The notes under the pieces are model-generated. The model saw only the letters and a list, made by a program, of their open reading frames with translations. It was not told the DNA's origin and did no database searches. A program made the position numbers and the translations under genes. Positions 1 to 7,849 of a stretch of 64,000 bases of DNA are shown piece after piece (the first letter of the stretch is position 1; the number at the start of each line of letters is the position of its first letter). This stretch comes from CAMLHP01 sp035759745 (GTDB taxonomy: Bacteria > Gemmatimonadota > Gemmatimonadetes > Gemmatimonadales > GWC2-71-9): the NCBI GenBank assembly GCA_035759745.1, contig DASTUF010000068.1:1-64000 (forward strand). Direction: 5' to 3'.

Positions 1-15
1 GCGCTAACATGGCCC

Positions 16-2082
16 ATGGCTGACGCCCATCTCTTTCTGCAAAACCTGGCGCTGGTCCTCTGCGTCGCTGCCTTCACCACGGTGCTGTTCCGGACCCTTC
101 GGCAGCCGGTCATCTTCGGCTACCTGCTGGCCGGGCTGATCATCGGCCCGTATGTCCCGATTCCGCTTGCAGCGGACCGCGAACTGGTGCCGGTGCTCGC
201 CGAAACCGGCGTGATCCTGCTGATGTTCGCGCTGGGGCTGGAATTCAGCCTGCGAAAGATGCTCCGGATGGGCCCCACCGCCGGGCTGATCGCGGTGATC
301 CAGTGCAGTGTCATGCTCTTCATCGGCTTCGCGGTGGGCCGGGCCTTCGGCTGGACCGTGCTCGAGAGCGTGTATCTCGGCGCCATCATCGCCATTCCCA
401 GCACCACCATCGTCGTGAAGGCCTTCGCGGAAGCGAAGATCACCGGCCGGCTCGCCGACGTGGTGTTCAGCGTCCTGATCTTCGAGGACCTGCTTGCCAT
501 CCTGCTGCTCGCCGTGCTTACCACCTTCTCGACCAGCGGCGGAGTGTCGGCGGCGGAGTTGGCCCGCACCGGCCTCCGGCTGGGCGCATTCCTGCTGGCA
601 TTCATTGCGGTCGGGCTGCTGGCGGTGCCACGCCTGGTCCGCTACACGCTCTCGCTGAACCGGGCCGAGACCACGCTCGTCACTGCGGTGGGCATCTGCT
701 TTGCGAGCGCGCTGCTGGCGCTGGCCTTCGGCTACTCGGTGGCGTTGGGCGCGTTCATCGGCGGCGCGCTGGTGGCGGAGTCGGGTCAGGCCCACCGGAT
801 CATTCACCTGGTGGCCCCGGTGCGCGACCTCTTCGCCGCCATCTTCTTCGTGGCGGTGGGCATGCTGATCGACCCGGTGCTGGTGGCAGCGCACTGGCAG
901 GAAGTGCTGGTCCTCAGCGGGGTGGTGATCATCGGGACGGTCGCGTCGGTGTCCTTCGGGGCCTTTTTGGCGGGCCACGGCACGCGCACCGCGGTGCAGG
1001 CGGGGATGAGCCTGGCCCAGATCGGTGAGTTCTCGTTCATCATCGCGAGTGTGGGGCTCGCCACCGGGGCGACCCGGCCATTCCTCTACCCGGTGGCGAT
1101 CGCCATCAGCGCCATCACTACACTCACCACACCCTGGCTGATCCGCGCCGCGGCACCGGCAGCGTCCTGGGTCGACCGCAAGCTGCCCCGGCCCCTGCAG
1201 ACGTTCGCCGCGCTGTACGAAACCTGGCTCCATCGGCTCCAGCATCGCCCGAGGCAGCAGCGTTCCCCCATCCGGCGGCTGGTGGGCCTGCTGCTGCTCG
1301 ACGTGGCGCTGGTGGCGATGGTGGTGATCGGGAGCGCGGTGGAGATCGGCTCGGCGAGCGACGTGCTGGTGCGGAGCTTCGGCTGGAGCCCCCGGGTGGC
1401 CCGGTGGGGCGTCATCGCCGGCGCCGCGGTGCTGGTGCTGCCACTGGTGTTCGGTTACTTCCGCACGGCGCGGCGCCTGGGCCGCGTGTGGGCCGCCGAC
1501 GTGGTGCCGGAAGCCGGTGCCGGAAAGGTGGACTTCGGCGCGGCGCCGAGGCACGCATTGGCGGTGACGCTCCAGCTCGCAATCGTCGTGGTGGCGGGCA
1601 TCCCGCTGGTGGCCATCACCGCGCCGTTCCTGCCGCCGCTGCGAGGTCCCCTGGTCTTCGCCGCGCTGCTGCTGTTGCTGGCGATCGCCTGGTGGCGCAG
1701 CACCACTGATCTCCGGGGCCATGCGCAGGCTGGAGCCGAGGTGCTGGTGTCCGCGCTGGGCCGCCAGATGGCCACCGAAGAAGCGACCCACCAGACGCCC
1801 CTGCCGGCCACCGAGCTCACGGACGTGCGCCAACTGCTGCCGGGCCTGGGAGAGCCGGTGGCGATCGCGGTGCAGCAGACGGACCATGCGGTGGGAAGGA
1901 CGCTGGCCGCACTCGACCTGCGGAGCCGGACCGGTGCGGTGGTGCTCGCGATCACCCGCGCCGGGCAGCCGATCCTGCTGCCGACAGGGCACGAGACCAT
2001 TCAGGCCGGCGACCGGCTGGCGGTGGCGGGCACCCGGAAGGCCGTTCATGCCGCGGCGCAGTTGCTGGCGACTGGGGCGTAA
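16..2082 (+). CDS. CPA2-family monovalent cation:proton antiporter with C-terminal RCK_C domain
   Basis: Inner-membrane antiporter of the KefB/RosB type, expected to exchange K+ or Na+ for H+. Residues about 10-375 form the multi-helix Na/H exchanger domain, with GYLLAGLIIGP near residue 35 and the family's acidic FEDLLAILLL helix near 160. A second hydrophobic block of several helices covers about 425-560. Residues about 600-686 look like a TrkA-C (RCK_C) ligand-binding domain; no Rossmann-type TrkA-N domain precedes it, so direct NAD(H) gating is not expected. Only 15 bases precede the start, so promoter and operon context cannot be judged. Convergent with tadA; its TAA stop lies inside a heptamer array. 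Family assignment is secure, ion specificity is not. Confidence 0.9.
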   Translation: MADAHLFLQNLALVLCVAAFTTVLFRTLRQPVIFGYLLAGLIIGPYVPIPLAADRELVPVLAETGVILLMFALGLEFSLRKMLRMGPTAGLIAVIQCSVMLFIGFAVGRAFGWTVLESVYLGAIIAIPSTTIVVKAFAEAKITGRLADVVFSVLIFEDLLAILLLAVLTTFSTSGGVSAAELARTGLRLGAFLLAFIAVGLLAVPRLVRYTLSLNRAETTLVTAVGICFASALLALAFGYSVALGAFIGGALVAESGQAHRIIHLVAPVRDLFAAIFFVAVGMLIDPVLVAAHWQEVLVLSGVVIIGTVASVSFGAFLAGHGTRTAVQAGMSLAQIGEFSFIIASVGLATGATRPFLYPVAIAISAITTLTTPWLIRAAAPAASWVDRKLPRPLQTFAALYETWLHRLQHRPRQQRSPIRRLVGLLLLDVALVAMVVIGSAVEIGSASDVLVRSFGWSPRVARWGVIAGAAVLVLPLVFGYFRTARRLGRVWAADVVPEAGAGKVDFGAAPRHALAVTLQLAIVVVAGIPLVAITAPFLPPLRGPLVFAALLLLLAIAWWRSTTDLRGHAQAGAEVLVSALGRQMATEEATHQTPLPATELTDVRQLLPGLGEPVAIAVQQTDHAVGRTLAALDLRSRTGAVVLAITRAGQPILLPTGHETIQAGDRLAVAGTRKAVHAAAQLLATGA

Positions 2083-2151
2083 GGCATAGGGCCTATGGCA
2101 TAAGGCCGTACGCCCTACGCTCTACGCCCTACGCCCTACGCCCTACGCCCC
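2074..2151. repeat. Period-7 array (TACGCCC type), inverted, between convergent antiporter and tadA genes
   Basis: The stretch reads as consecutive 7-base units: ggggcgt, aaggcat, agggcct, atggcat, aaggccg, then six units of tacgccc or tacgctc. The left part (gggcgtaaggcataggg) is imperfectly complementary to the right part, so RNA from either strand can fold. Both flanking stop codons lie inside the array: the antiporter TAA in the left arm and the tadA TAG in the right arm. Likely a bidirectional terminator; no U-tract is present. Confidence 0.75.
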
Positions 2152-2606
2152 GCAAAGAACCGCTTCAGCAGCGCGCCGCACTCGTCTTCCATCACTCCAC
2201 CGATCACCTCGGGCCGATGATTGAGCCGGGGGTGACGCAGCAGGTCGTGCACCGAGCCCGCCATCCCGGCGCGGGGATCCCAGGTGCCGAACACCACCCG
2301 CTCGACTTTTGACAGGATGATCGCGCCCGCGCACTGGGTGCACGGCTCCAGCGTCACGTAGAGCGTCGAGCGGGTCAGCCGGCCTTCGCCCACCTTCTCG
2401 ATCGCGCGCTGGATCGCCAGCAGCTCGGCATGCGCCGTGGCGTCGTTGCGGAGGATGGTTTCATTGTGGGCCTCGGCGAGGATGCCCCCGTCGCGGCACA
2501 CGACCGCTCCCACCGGAACCTCCTCCCGCACCGCCGCCACCCGGGCCAGCCGGAGCGCGGCCTCCATGCCGGTCAGGTCTGCCGGGGATGGCGCTCCTCT
2601 ACGCAC
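2136..2606 (-). CDS. tadA: tRNA-specific adenosine deaminase TadA
   Basis: Converts adenosine 34 to inosine in the tRNA anticodon wobble position. The cytidine-deaminase-fold signature is present: HAE at about residues 59-61 (zinc ligand and proton shuttle) and PCTQC at 88-92 (two zinc cysteines). At 156 residues it is normal for the family. The start is uncertain: GTG at 2606 overlaps the clpB stop by 8 bases, while an ATG 13 codons later would also keep all catalytic residues; neither has a well-placed ribosome binding site. The last four residues and the TAG stop are encoded by the TACGCCC heptamer array. Other deaminases of this fold are possible but the motif spacing favours TadA. Confidence 0.9.
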   Translation of the reverse strand: MRRGAPSPADLTGMEAALRLARVAAVREEVPVGAVVCRDGGILAEAHNETILRNDATAHAELLAIQRAIEKVGEGRLTRSTLYVTLEPCTQCAGAIILSKVERVVFGTWDPRAGMAGSVHDLLRHPRLNHRPEVIGGVMEDECGALLKRFFAGRRA

Positions 2607-5229
2607 TCACCGCCTCGGCCATGCTTTCCTCCCGCGTGAAGGCCAGGGCATCGGCCTGGACATCCACCACGATCGTGTCGCCCGGCTGGTACCGGCCCTC
2701 CAGTACCTCGAGCGCAATGGGGTTCTGCAGTTCACGCTGGATCACCCGCTTGAGCGGTCGGGCCCCATACACCGGGTCGTACCCCCGTCCGGCGAGCCAC
2801 GCGCTCGCCTCGGGCGTGACCCTCAGCTTCAGGTGACGCGCAGCCAGCAACTCTTCAAGATGGCCCAACTGCAGCGTGACGATGTGCGCCAGGTCACTCC
2901 GCGACAGCGGATGGAACACGATGACGTCGTCCACCCGGTTGAGGAACTCGGGCCGGAAGTGCAGTCGCAGCTCGGCGCGCACCGCCGCCTCGACCTTCTC
3001 CCATTCGTCGCCCCGGTCCAGCGCTGCGCCCAGTGCGTCCACTATGTGCTGGCTGCCGATGTTGGACGTCATGATGATGACGCTGTTCCGGAAATCAACG
3101 GTCCGGCCCTGGCTGTCGGTGAGGCGCCCGTCGTCCAGGATCTGCAGCAGGACGTTGAACACGTCCGGATGCGCCTTCTCGATCTCGTCGAACAGGATCA
3201 CGCTGTAGGGACGGCGGCGCACCGCCTCGGTCAGTTGGCCGCCCTCGTCGTAGCCGACGTAGCCTGGCGGCGCGCCGATCATCCGCGCCACGGCGTGTTT
3301 CTCCATGTACTCGGACATGTCGAGCCGTACCAGCGCTCGCTCGTCGTCGAAGAGGAACTCCGCCAGTGCCCTCGCAGTCTCGGTCTTGCCCACACCGGTG
3401 GGGCCGAGGAAGATGAACGAGCCGGTGGGCCGATTGACGTCCTGCAGCCCGGCCCGGCTCCGCCGCACCGCGTTCGCGACCGCCCGCACCGCATCGTCCT
3501 GGCCCACCACCCGCCGCGCCAGCTCGTCTTCCAGCCGGGTCAGCCGCTCGCGCTCGGACTCCAGCATCTTGGCCACCGGCACGCCGGTCCACTTGGCCAC
3601 GATCTCGGCGATATCCTCGGCGTCCACTTCCTCCTTGAGGTACTTGGCCTGCTGCTGCACCGTGGCCAGCCGGCCCTCGTCTTCGGCCAGCTTCTGCTCC
3701 AGTTCCGGAATGCGTCCGTAACGCAGCTCAGCCGCGCGCTGGAGGTCGCCGCTCCGGGTAGCCTGGTCCACCTCGATCCGGCGGGCCTCGACTTCGGCCT
3801 TGATCTCGCGAATCTCCTGGATCGCCTCCTTCTCCGACTGCCACTGGGCCTTCATCCCGGCGCTCTGTTCCTTGAGCTCGGAGATCTCGCGCTCCACCCG
3901 CTCGCGCTCCTCCTGTCCGGCCTTGTCCTTCTCCTTGAGCAGCGCCTGGCGCTGAATCTCGAGCTGGGTGATGCGCCGCTCGACCTCGTCGATCTCCAGC
4001 GGCAGGCTGTCGATCTCGATCCGGAGCTTGCTGGCGGCCTCGTCCACCAGGTCGATCGCCTTGTCCGGCAGGAACCGGTCACCGATGTACCGATCGGAGA
4101 GCGTCGCCGCCGCCACGATGGCGTTGTCGGTGATCCGCACCCCGTGGTGGACTTCGTACTTCTCCTTGAGCCCGCGAAGGATGGCGATCGTGTCGGCCAC
4201 GGTGGGCTCGCCCACCATCACCGGCTGGAACCGCCGTTCCAGCGCGGCGTCCTTCTCGATGTGCTTGCGGTATTCGTCCAGCGTGGTAGCGCCCACCACG
4301 TGAAGCTCGCCCCGCGCCAGCGCCGGCTTCAAAAGGTTGGATGCATCCACGGCGCCCTCGGCGGCGCCGGCGCCCACGATGGTGTGCAGCTCATCGATGA
4401 ATACCACATACCGGCCCTCGGCTTCGACCAGCTCCTTGATGACCGACTTGAGTCGCTCCTCGAACTCGCCGCGGTACTTGGCACCGGCCAGCAGCTGACC
4501 GATGTCGAGCGTGATCAGTTCCCGGCTTCGCAGCGACTCCGGGACGTCGCCATGCACGATCCGCTGCGCCAGCCCCTCGACGATAGCCGTCTTGCCGACG
4601 CCAGGCTCGCCAATCAGCACCGGGTTGTTCTTGGTGCGGCGCGAGAGCACCTGCATCACCCGCCGGATCTCCTCGTCCCGGCCGATCACCGGATCGAGCT
4701 TCCCGGCGCGAGCCTGGGCCGTGAGGTTGCGAGTGAAGCGCTCCAGCGCCTGGTATTGCTCCTCCGGACTCTGGTCGGTGACCCGGTGCGAACCTCGTAC
4801 GTCGGCGAGAGCAGCGGCCAAGTCGTCCGCACTCACGCCTGCAGCGGTCACCAGTTGCCGAGCAGTGGTGCCCTTCTCCTCCACCAGCGCCAGCAGCAGG
4901 TGCTCGGTCGAGACGTAGGCGTCGCCGAGCTCCTTGGCGGACTTGTCGGCGCGGTCAAACACCGCGTGCAGCTCCCGGCTGAACGACGGCTCCGCGCCGC
5001 CGCTCTGGGAGGGAAATCGCCCGATCTCGCGCTCGGTCTCTTCCCGCAGCTGGGCCACAGTGAGGCCCGCCTTCTGAAGCAGCGGCTGCACCACGCCCTC
5101 GGTCTGGTCCAGCAGCGCGGCGAAGAGATGGGCGTCGTTGACGACAGGATTCCCCCGCCGGGCGGCCTCAGCGGCCGCGTCGCGGAAAGCTTCCTGCCCC
5201 TTCAAAGTCAGTCGATCAGGCCGAATCAT
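2599..5229 (-). CDS. clpB: ATP-dependent disaggregase ClpB
   Basis: Hexameric AAA+ chaperone that works with DnaK to dissolve protein aggregates after heat stress. Order of parts: N-domain repeats (1-145), first AAA module with Walker A GEPGVGKT at 207-214, the long coiled-coil middle domain (about 395-520) that separates ClpB from ClpA and ClpC, then a second AAA module with GPTGVGKT and a D2-small domain. Length of 876 is standard. The ATG start directly follows a pyrimidine-rich heptamer array and has no visible Shine-Dalgarno sequence. I saw no CIRCE element upstream, so HrcA control is not supported. The stop overlaps the tadA start. Confidence 0.97.
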   Translation of the reverse strand: MIRPDRLTLKGQEAFRDAAAEAARRGNPVVNDAHLFAALLDQTEGVVQPLLQKAGLTVAQLREETEREIGRFPSQSGGAEPSFSRELHAVFDRADKSAKELGDAYVSTEHLLLALVEEKGTTARQLVTAAGVSADDLAAALADVRGSHRVTDQSPEEQYQALERFTRNLTAQARAGKLDPVIGRDEEIRRVMQVLSRRTKNNPVLIGEPGVGKTAIVEGLAQRIVHGDVPESLRSRELITLDIGQLLAGAKYRGEFEERLKSVIKELVEAEGRYVVFIDELHTIVGAGAAEGAVDASNLLKPALARGELHVVGATTLDEYRKHIEKDAALERRFQPVMVGEPTVADTIAILRGLKEKYEVHHGVRITDNAIVAAATLSDRYIGDRFLPDKAIDLVDEAASKLRIEIDSLPLEIDEVERRITQLEIQRQALLKEKDKAGQEERERVEREISELKEQSAGMKAQWQSEKEAIQEIREIKAEVEARRIEVDQATRSGDLQRAAELRYGRIPELEQKLAEDEGRLATVQQQAKYLKEEVDAEDIAEIVAKWTGVPVAKMLESERERLTRLEDELARRVVGQDDAVRAVANAVRRSRAGLQDVNRPTGSFIFLGPTGVGKTETARALAEFLFDDERALVRLDMSEYMEKHAVARMIGAPPGYVGYDEGGQLTEAVRRRPYSVILFDEIEKAHPDVFNVLLQILDDGRLTDSQGRTVDFRNSVIIMTSNIGSQHIVDALGAALDRGDEWEKVEAAVRAELRLHFRPEFLNRVDDVIVFHPLSRSDLAHIVTLQLGHLEELLAARHLKLRVTPEASAWLAGRGYDPVYGARPLKRVIQRELQNPIALEVLEGRYQPGDTIVVDVQADALAFTREESMAEAVSA

Positions 5230-5235
5230 GTCTTG

Positions 5236-5339
5236 TGAGTTGAGAGTTAAGAGTCGAGAGTTGAGAGTTGATCCCCAGACTACCCACCTATAATAGCGCT
5301 CCGGCCAACTCTTGACTCTCGACTCTCAACTCTTAACTA
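5236..5339. repeat. Period-7 inverted repeat (GAGTTGA type) with TATAAT in the loop, upstream of clpB
   Basis: Left arm (to about 5270) is built of gagttga, gagttaa and gagtcga units; right arm (from about 5307) is built of gactctc and aactctt units and is its near-perfect complement. The 36-base loop holds tataat at 5289-5294 on the plus strand, with ttgatc at 5268-5273, 15 bases upstream of it. In the clpB direction the left arm forms the leader right up to the ATG. Confidence 0.8.
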
Positions 5340-5340
5340 C

Positions 5341-5371
5341 GAAGCGAGCCGCCCTACGGGCGGCTCGCTTC
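5341..5371 (-). terminator. Perfect 14-bp stem-loop overlapping the stop of the small secreted protein gene
   Basis: Bases 5341-5354 and 5358-5371 are exact reverse complements with a 3-base loop (tac). The TAG stop of the upstream gene lies across the loop, so its last five codons form one arm. The stem is very G+C rich; no U-tract follows on the minus strand, so it may need Rho or may act as an mRNA 3' end protector. Confidence 0.6.
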
Positions 5372-5821
5372 GCCTTCCTGGGCGGCCGCGGTGGATCGCC
5401 GCTGCGCGATCATTTTCCGCGTGAACCGCCTTCCGTCCACCGTGAGTTCCGAGTAGTAGACGCCGGGAACCACCTGTCGCTCTCCATCGGCGTAGCGGCC
5501 ATCCCAGAAAGCCTCGTACGACCCGCAGGCCAGGGATAGTCGCTCGATCGGCGTTTCCGGCCTTCCGGAAAGCGTCGGCACCGCTACCACTTCCACAATC
5601 ACATTGTAGATCCTGAGACTCACTTCGGGCCGGTGCCCATTGCGGCACACTTCCGGCTCGATGACGAACGGAATCGTCGTGGACGGGAAGAACGGATTGG
5701 GGTAGTTCTCCTTGAGCTCGATGCTCGGAGGCGGATCCGAAGCCCCCTGTGCAGCCAGCGGTGCTCCCACCCCGAGCAGCAGCAGCCCAAGCCACCACCC
5801 CGGCCACGCGACTCTCACCAT
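5354..5821 (-). CDS. Small secreted protein consisting of a FlgD-like / T9SS-type C-terminal Ig domain
   Basis: A 155-residue protein with a signal peptide (hydrophobic core 8-22, cleavage near AAQ at 23-25). The mature part looks like one Ig-like beta-sandwich of the kind found at the end of large secreted proteins: NYPNPF at 39-44 followed by PSTTIPF, then WDGR near 109 and PGVYYSEL further on. Those motifs mark FlgD-Ig (PF13860) and type-A T9SS sorting domains. Here the domain stands alone with no passenger. Two cysteines could form a disulfide. The start has GAGG 8 bases upstream. Function unknown; it could be a sorting adaptor or the remnant of a larger protein. Confidence 0.6.
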   Translation of the reverse strand: MVRVAWPGWWLGLLLLGVGAPLAAQGASDPPPSIELKENYPNPFFPSTTIPFVIEPEVCRNGHRPEVSLRIYNVIVEVVAVPTLSGRPETPIERLSLACGSYEAFWDGRYADGERQVVPGVYYSELTVDGRRFTRKMIAQRRSTAAAQEGEASRP

Positions 5822-5880
5822 CTGTTTTTCCTCGCGAACCAGGCTTGGGTGGTGGTGACGACCTCCAGGGAAAGGATCTG

Positions 5881-5966
5881 TGAGCTTCGAGCTTCGAGCT
5901 TCGGCTTCGAGCTTGAATCTACGAAGAATACCACCTCGTAGCTCGAAGCTCGAGCCTCGAAGCTAT
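5881..5966. repeat. Period-7 inverted repeat (GAGCTTC type) between selB and the small secreted gene
   Basis: Left arm has gagcttc units with one unit shortened; right arm has tcgaagc and tcgagcc units. An inner stem ctacga (5919-5924) and tcgtag (5936-5941) closes on an 11-base loop. It lies in the leader of the small secreted protein and after the end of selB, so it could end selB transcription. Confidence 0.75.
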
Positions 5967-5967
5967 A

Positions 5968-5995
5968 ACTATCGCATTGACAATCCGTTACGCAA
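5968..5995 (-). promoter_or_regulatory. Possible sigma70-type promoter for the small secreted protein gene
   Basis: Read on the minus strand: TTGCGT (5995-5990), 16-base spacer, GATAGT (5973-5968), in an AT-richer pocket just after the selB stop and before the heptamer hairpin. Three of six -35 bases and three of six -10 bases match consensus, so support is weak. Confidence 0.25.
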
Positions 5996-6001
5996 TCATG
6001 C

Positions 6002-7849
6002 TCATCCTGCTTCTGACCCGGTCAGCACCCGGATGTCCCCCCGGCGGACCGTCACCCGCGCCCGATCGGACCACTCCAGCAAGGGGATCAGGTGCTTCCG
6101 CGAGAGGCCGAGCCGGTCGCGCAGGGCGGCGACCTTCACCTCTCCCGCCGCCCCAACTTCGCGTACTACGTCCGCGAAGCGGCGGAGTTCCGACGACGCG
6201 ACGTAACGCTCCGGAGTGACTGGCTGCAACAGTCCCTCTGAAGCGGCCAGGCGCAGGATCGCCGCTATGTCAGGCCGGCCGAGCAGACGGCCCAGCTCGT
6301 CCATCTCCGGCGGCTCCAGCCCTCCGGCCAGCACCAGGTCAGCCACCTGCCGCACGATCGCGTCGCCACCCTCCACCGCAGCTCGGAATCCCGCCCGGCG
6401 CACCAGCGGCCCTTCCTCGGTGGTCGCGCCGCTCCGTCTCAGTTCCGCCAGTGCAGCCTCGGTAGCTCCCTCCCAGGACCGGCTTGAACGCCGAAGCGTC
6501 TCGAGCGACATCCCGCGTTCACTTGGGCGCTCCGCATGGAAGCGATCGAGGCTCTCCAGCATGGCAGACTCGGCCCTGGCGACGGCGGCATCCGGTATCA
6601 CGCGCTGCCCCGCGCGGCGGAGGTTTGGTGCTGTCCGCGTCAGCCTGGACGCAGCTGCGGCGTGAATGCCCAGCAGCACCGGAATCGCCGCCGCTTCGAC
6701 CCCTTCCCTCCTGCGCGCAGCCAGCGCCAGCAGTCGCTCGGCTGGATCCGAGGATGCCAGGCCGTCCGGCCACGGCGCTCTCGCTGGTGGCGTGGGGTCG
6801 AGCACGGCGACGCCTCCGAGCGTCTCGACCGGGCTGCCCCGCCGAATGACGCCGCGGTCACCGCCGCGCAGGACCACGTCGCGGTCGAGTGTGATGCGCG
6901 CGAGCCCCCCTGCCCCCTTGCCGATGGGGGCCCGAGGTGAGATCCACCCCGGAATCGAGGATGTGCCCACAAGCAACTGGATGCGCGTCCTGCGTGCGAT
7001 GGTCGCAGTCACGGTTGAAGCAAGCGCGACAAGCACATCCACCCGCCGGGTCGGCTGCCAGCCACCGGTGCTCCCTGTGATGAGCGAGCCGCGCGGTACG
7101 TCATCCACGCCGGGGCCCTGCAGCGCGACAGCGATGCGCGCTCCGGCCACAGCCCGCTCGGCGGGTGCGCCGAACGATTCGATCGAACGCACCCGCGCGG
7201 TACCGCCTGCGGGCCACAGCCGGACTTCCTCGCCGGTTTGCACGGCGCCGCTTTTCGCGCTGCCGGTGACGACGGTGCCAATGCCGGGGACGCTGAAGCT
7301 TCGGTCCACGGCCATGGCGAACAGGTCATCCACCAGCCGCGGCGCCACCTCACGCGCCAGCGACGCCAATGCCAGCCGCAACTCCTCCAGGCCAACGCCC
7401 GATCGCACCGAGACTACAAGTGGCTCGCCGAAGGAGACCGATGATCGCTCCAGCCGTTCGCGCAGTGCCTCCCGCACCAGCCCCAGCCACTCGGCGTCGA
7501 CCAGGTCGGCCTTGGTCAGCACGGCGATGCCCCGGGCTATCCCGAGACTCTCCAGCACGGCGAGGTGCTCCTCGGTCTGCGGCATCGGTCCCTCGTCCGC
7601 CGCCACCACCAGCAGCGCGGCGTCGATGCCGCTGGCCCCCGACACCATGGTGCGCACCAGGTCCTCGTGGCCCGGCACGTCCACGATGCCGATCGTCTCA
7701 CCAGAGGGAAGGGTGAGCGGAGCGAAGTTGAGTTCGACGGTGATGCCTCGCCGGTGCTCCTCCGGCAGCCGGTCCACTTTATGGCCGGTGAGCGCCTCCA
7801 CCAGCGCGCTCTTGCCGTGATCGATGTGACCCGCGGTGCCAAGTATCAC
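6002..7849 (-). CDS. selB: Selenocysteine-specific translation elongation factor SelB
   Basis: GTPase that delivers Sec-tRNA to UGA codons. EF-Tu-like G motifs: GHIDHGKS at 7-14, DVPGH at 57-61, TKAD at 112-115; then translation-factor beta-barrels and C-terminal winged helices ending in GLSRKHLIPLLEW, the SelB WH4 signature that binds the SECIS hairpin. The start is GTG at 7849, in a 4-base GTGA overlap with the recO stop; the open frame runs further upstream, but that part is low-complexity and antisense-like. 615 residues is typical. selA, selD and tRNA-Sec are not in this window; they must lie elsewhere if the system works. Confidence 0.9.
   Translation of the reverse strand: MILGTAGHIDHGKSALVEALTGHKVDRLPEEHRRGITVELNFAPLTLPSGETIGIVDVPGHEDLVRTMVSGASGIDAALLVVAADEGPMPQTEEHLAVLESLGIARGIAVLTKADLVDAEWLGLVREALRERLERSSVSFGEPLVVSVRSGVGLEELRLALASLAREVAPRLVDDLFAMAVDRSFSVPGIGTVVTGSAKSGAVQTGEEVRLWPAGGTARVRSIESFGAPAERAVAGARIAVALQGPGVDDVPRGSLITGSTGGWQPTRRVDVLVALASTVTATIARRTRIQLLVGTSSIPGWISPRAPIGKGAGGLARITLDRDVVLRGGDRGVIRRGSPVETLGGVAVLDPTPPARAPWPDGLASSDPAERLLALAARRREGVEAAAIPVLLGIHAAAASRLTRTAPNLRRAGQRVIPDAAVARAESAMLESLDRFHAERPSERGMSLETLRRSSRSWEGATEAALAELRRSGATTEEGPLVRRAGFRAAVEGGDAIVRQVADLVLAGGLEPPEMDELGRLLGRPDIAAILRLAASEGLLQPVTPERYVASSELRRFADVVREVGAAGEVKVAALRDRLGLSRKHLIPLLEWSDRARVTVRRGDIRVLTGSEAG

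Noticed and set aside
4..2049. 681-codon open frame opposite the antiporter
   Set aside because: Low-complexity R/H/G/Q-rich translation typical of antisense frames in GC-rich DNA; the plus-strand protein is clearly a transporter.
2437..5238. 933-codon open frame on the plus strand opposite clpB
   Set aside because: Its composition is a mirror of clpB third-codon G/C bias, with no recognisable domain; a shadow frame.
5230..5340. CIRCE or other heat-shock operator at clpB
   Set aside because: The inverted repeat is a heptamer array; TTAGCACTC-N9-GAGTGCTAA is absent.
5822..6001. tRNA-Sec (selC) in the gap next to selB
   Set aside because: The gap is filled by the GAGCTTC hairpin and leader; no acceptor stem, T-loop or CCA-like end.
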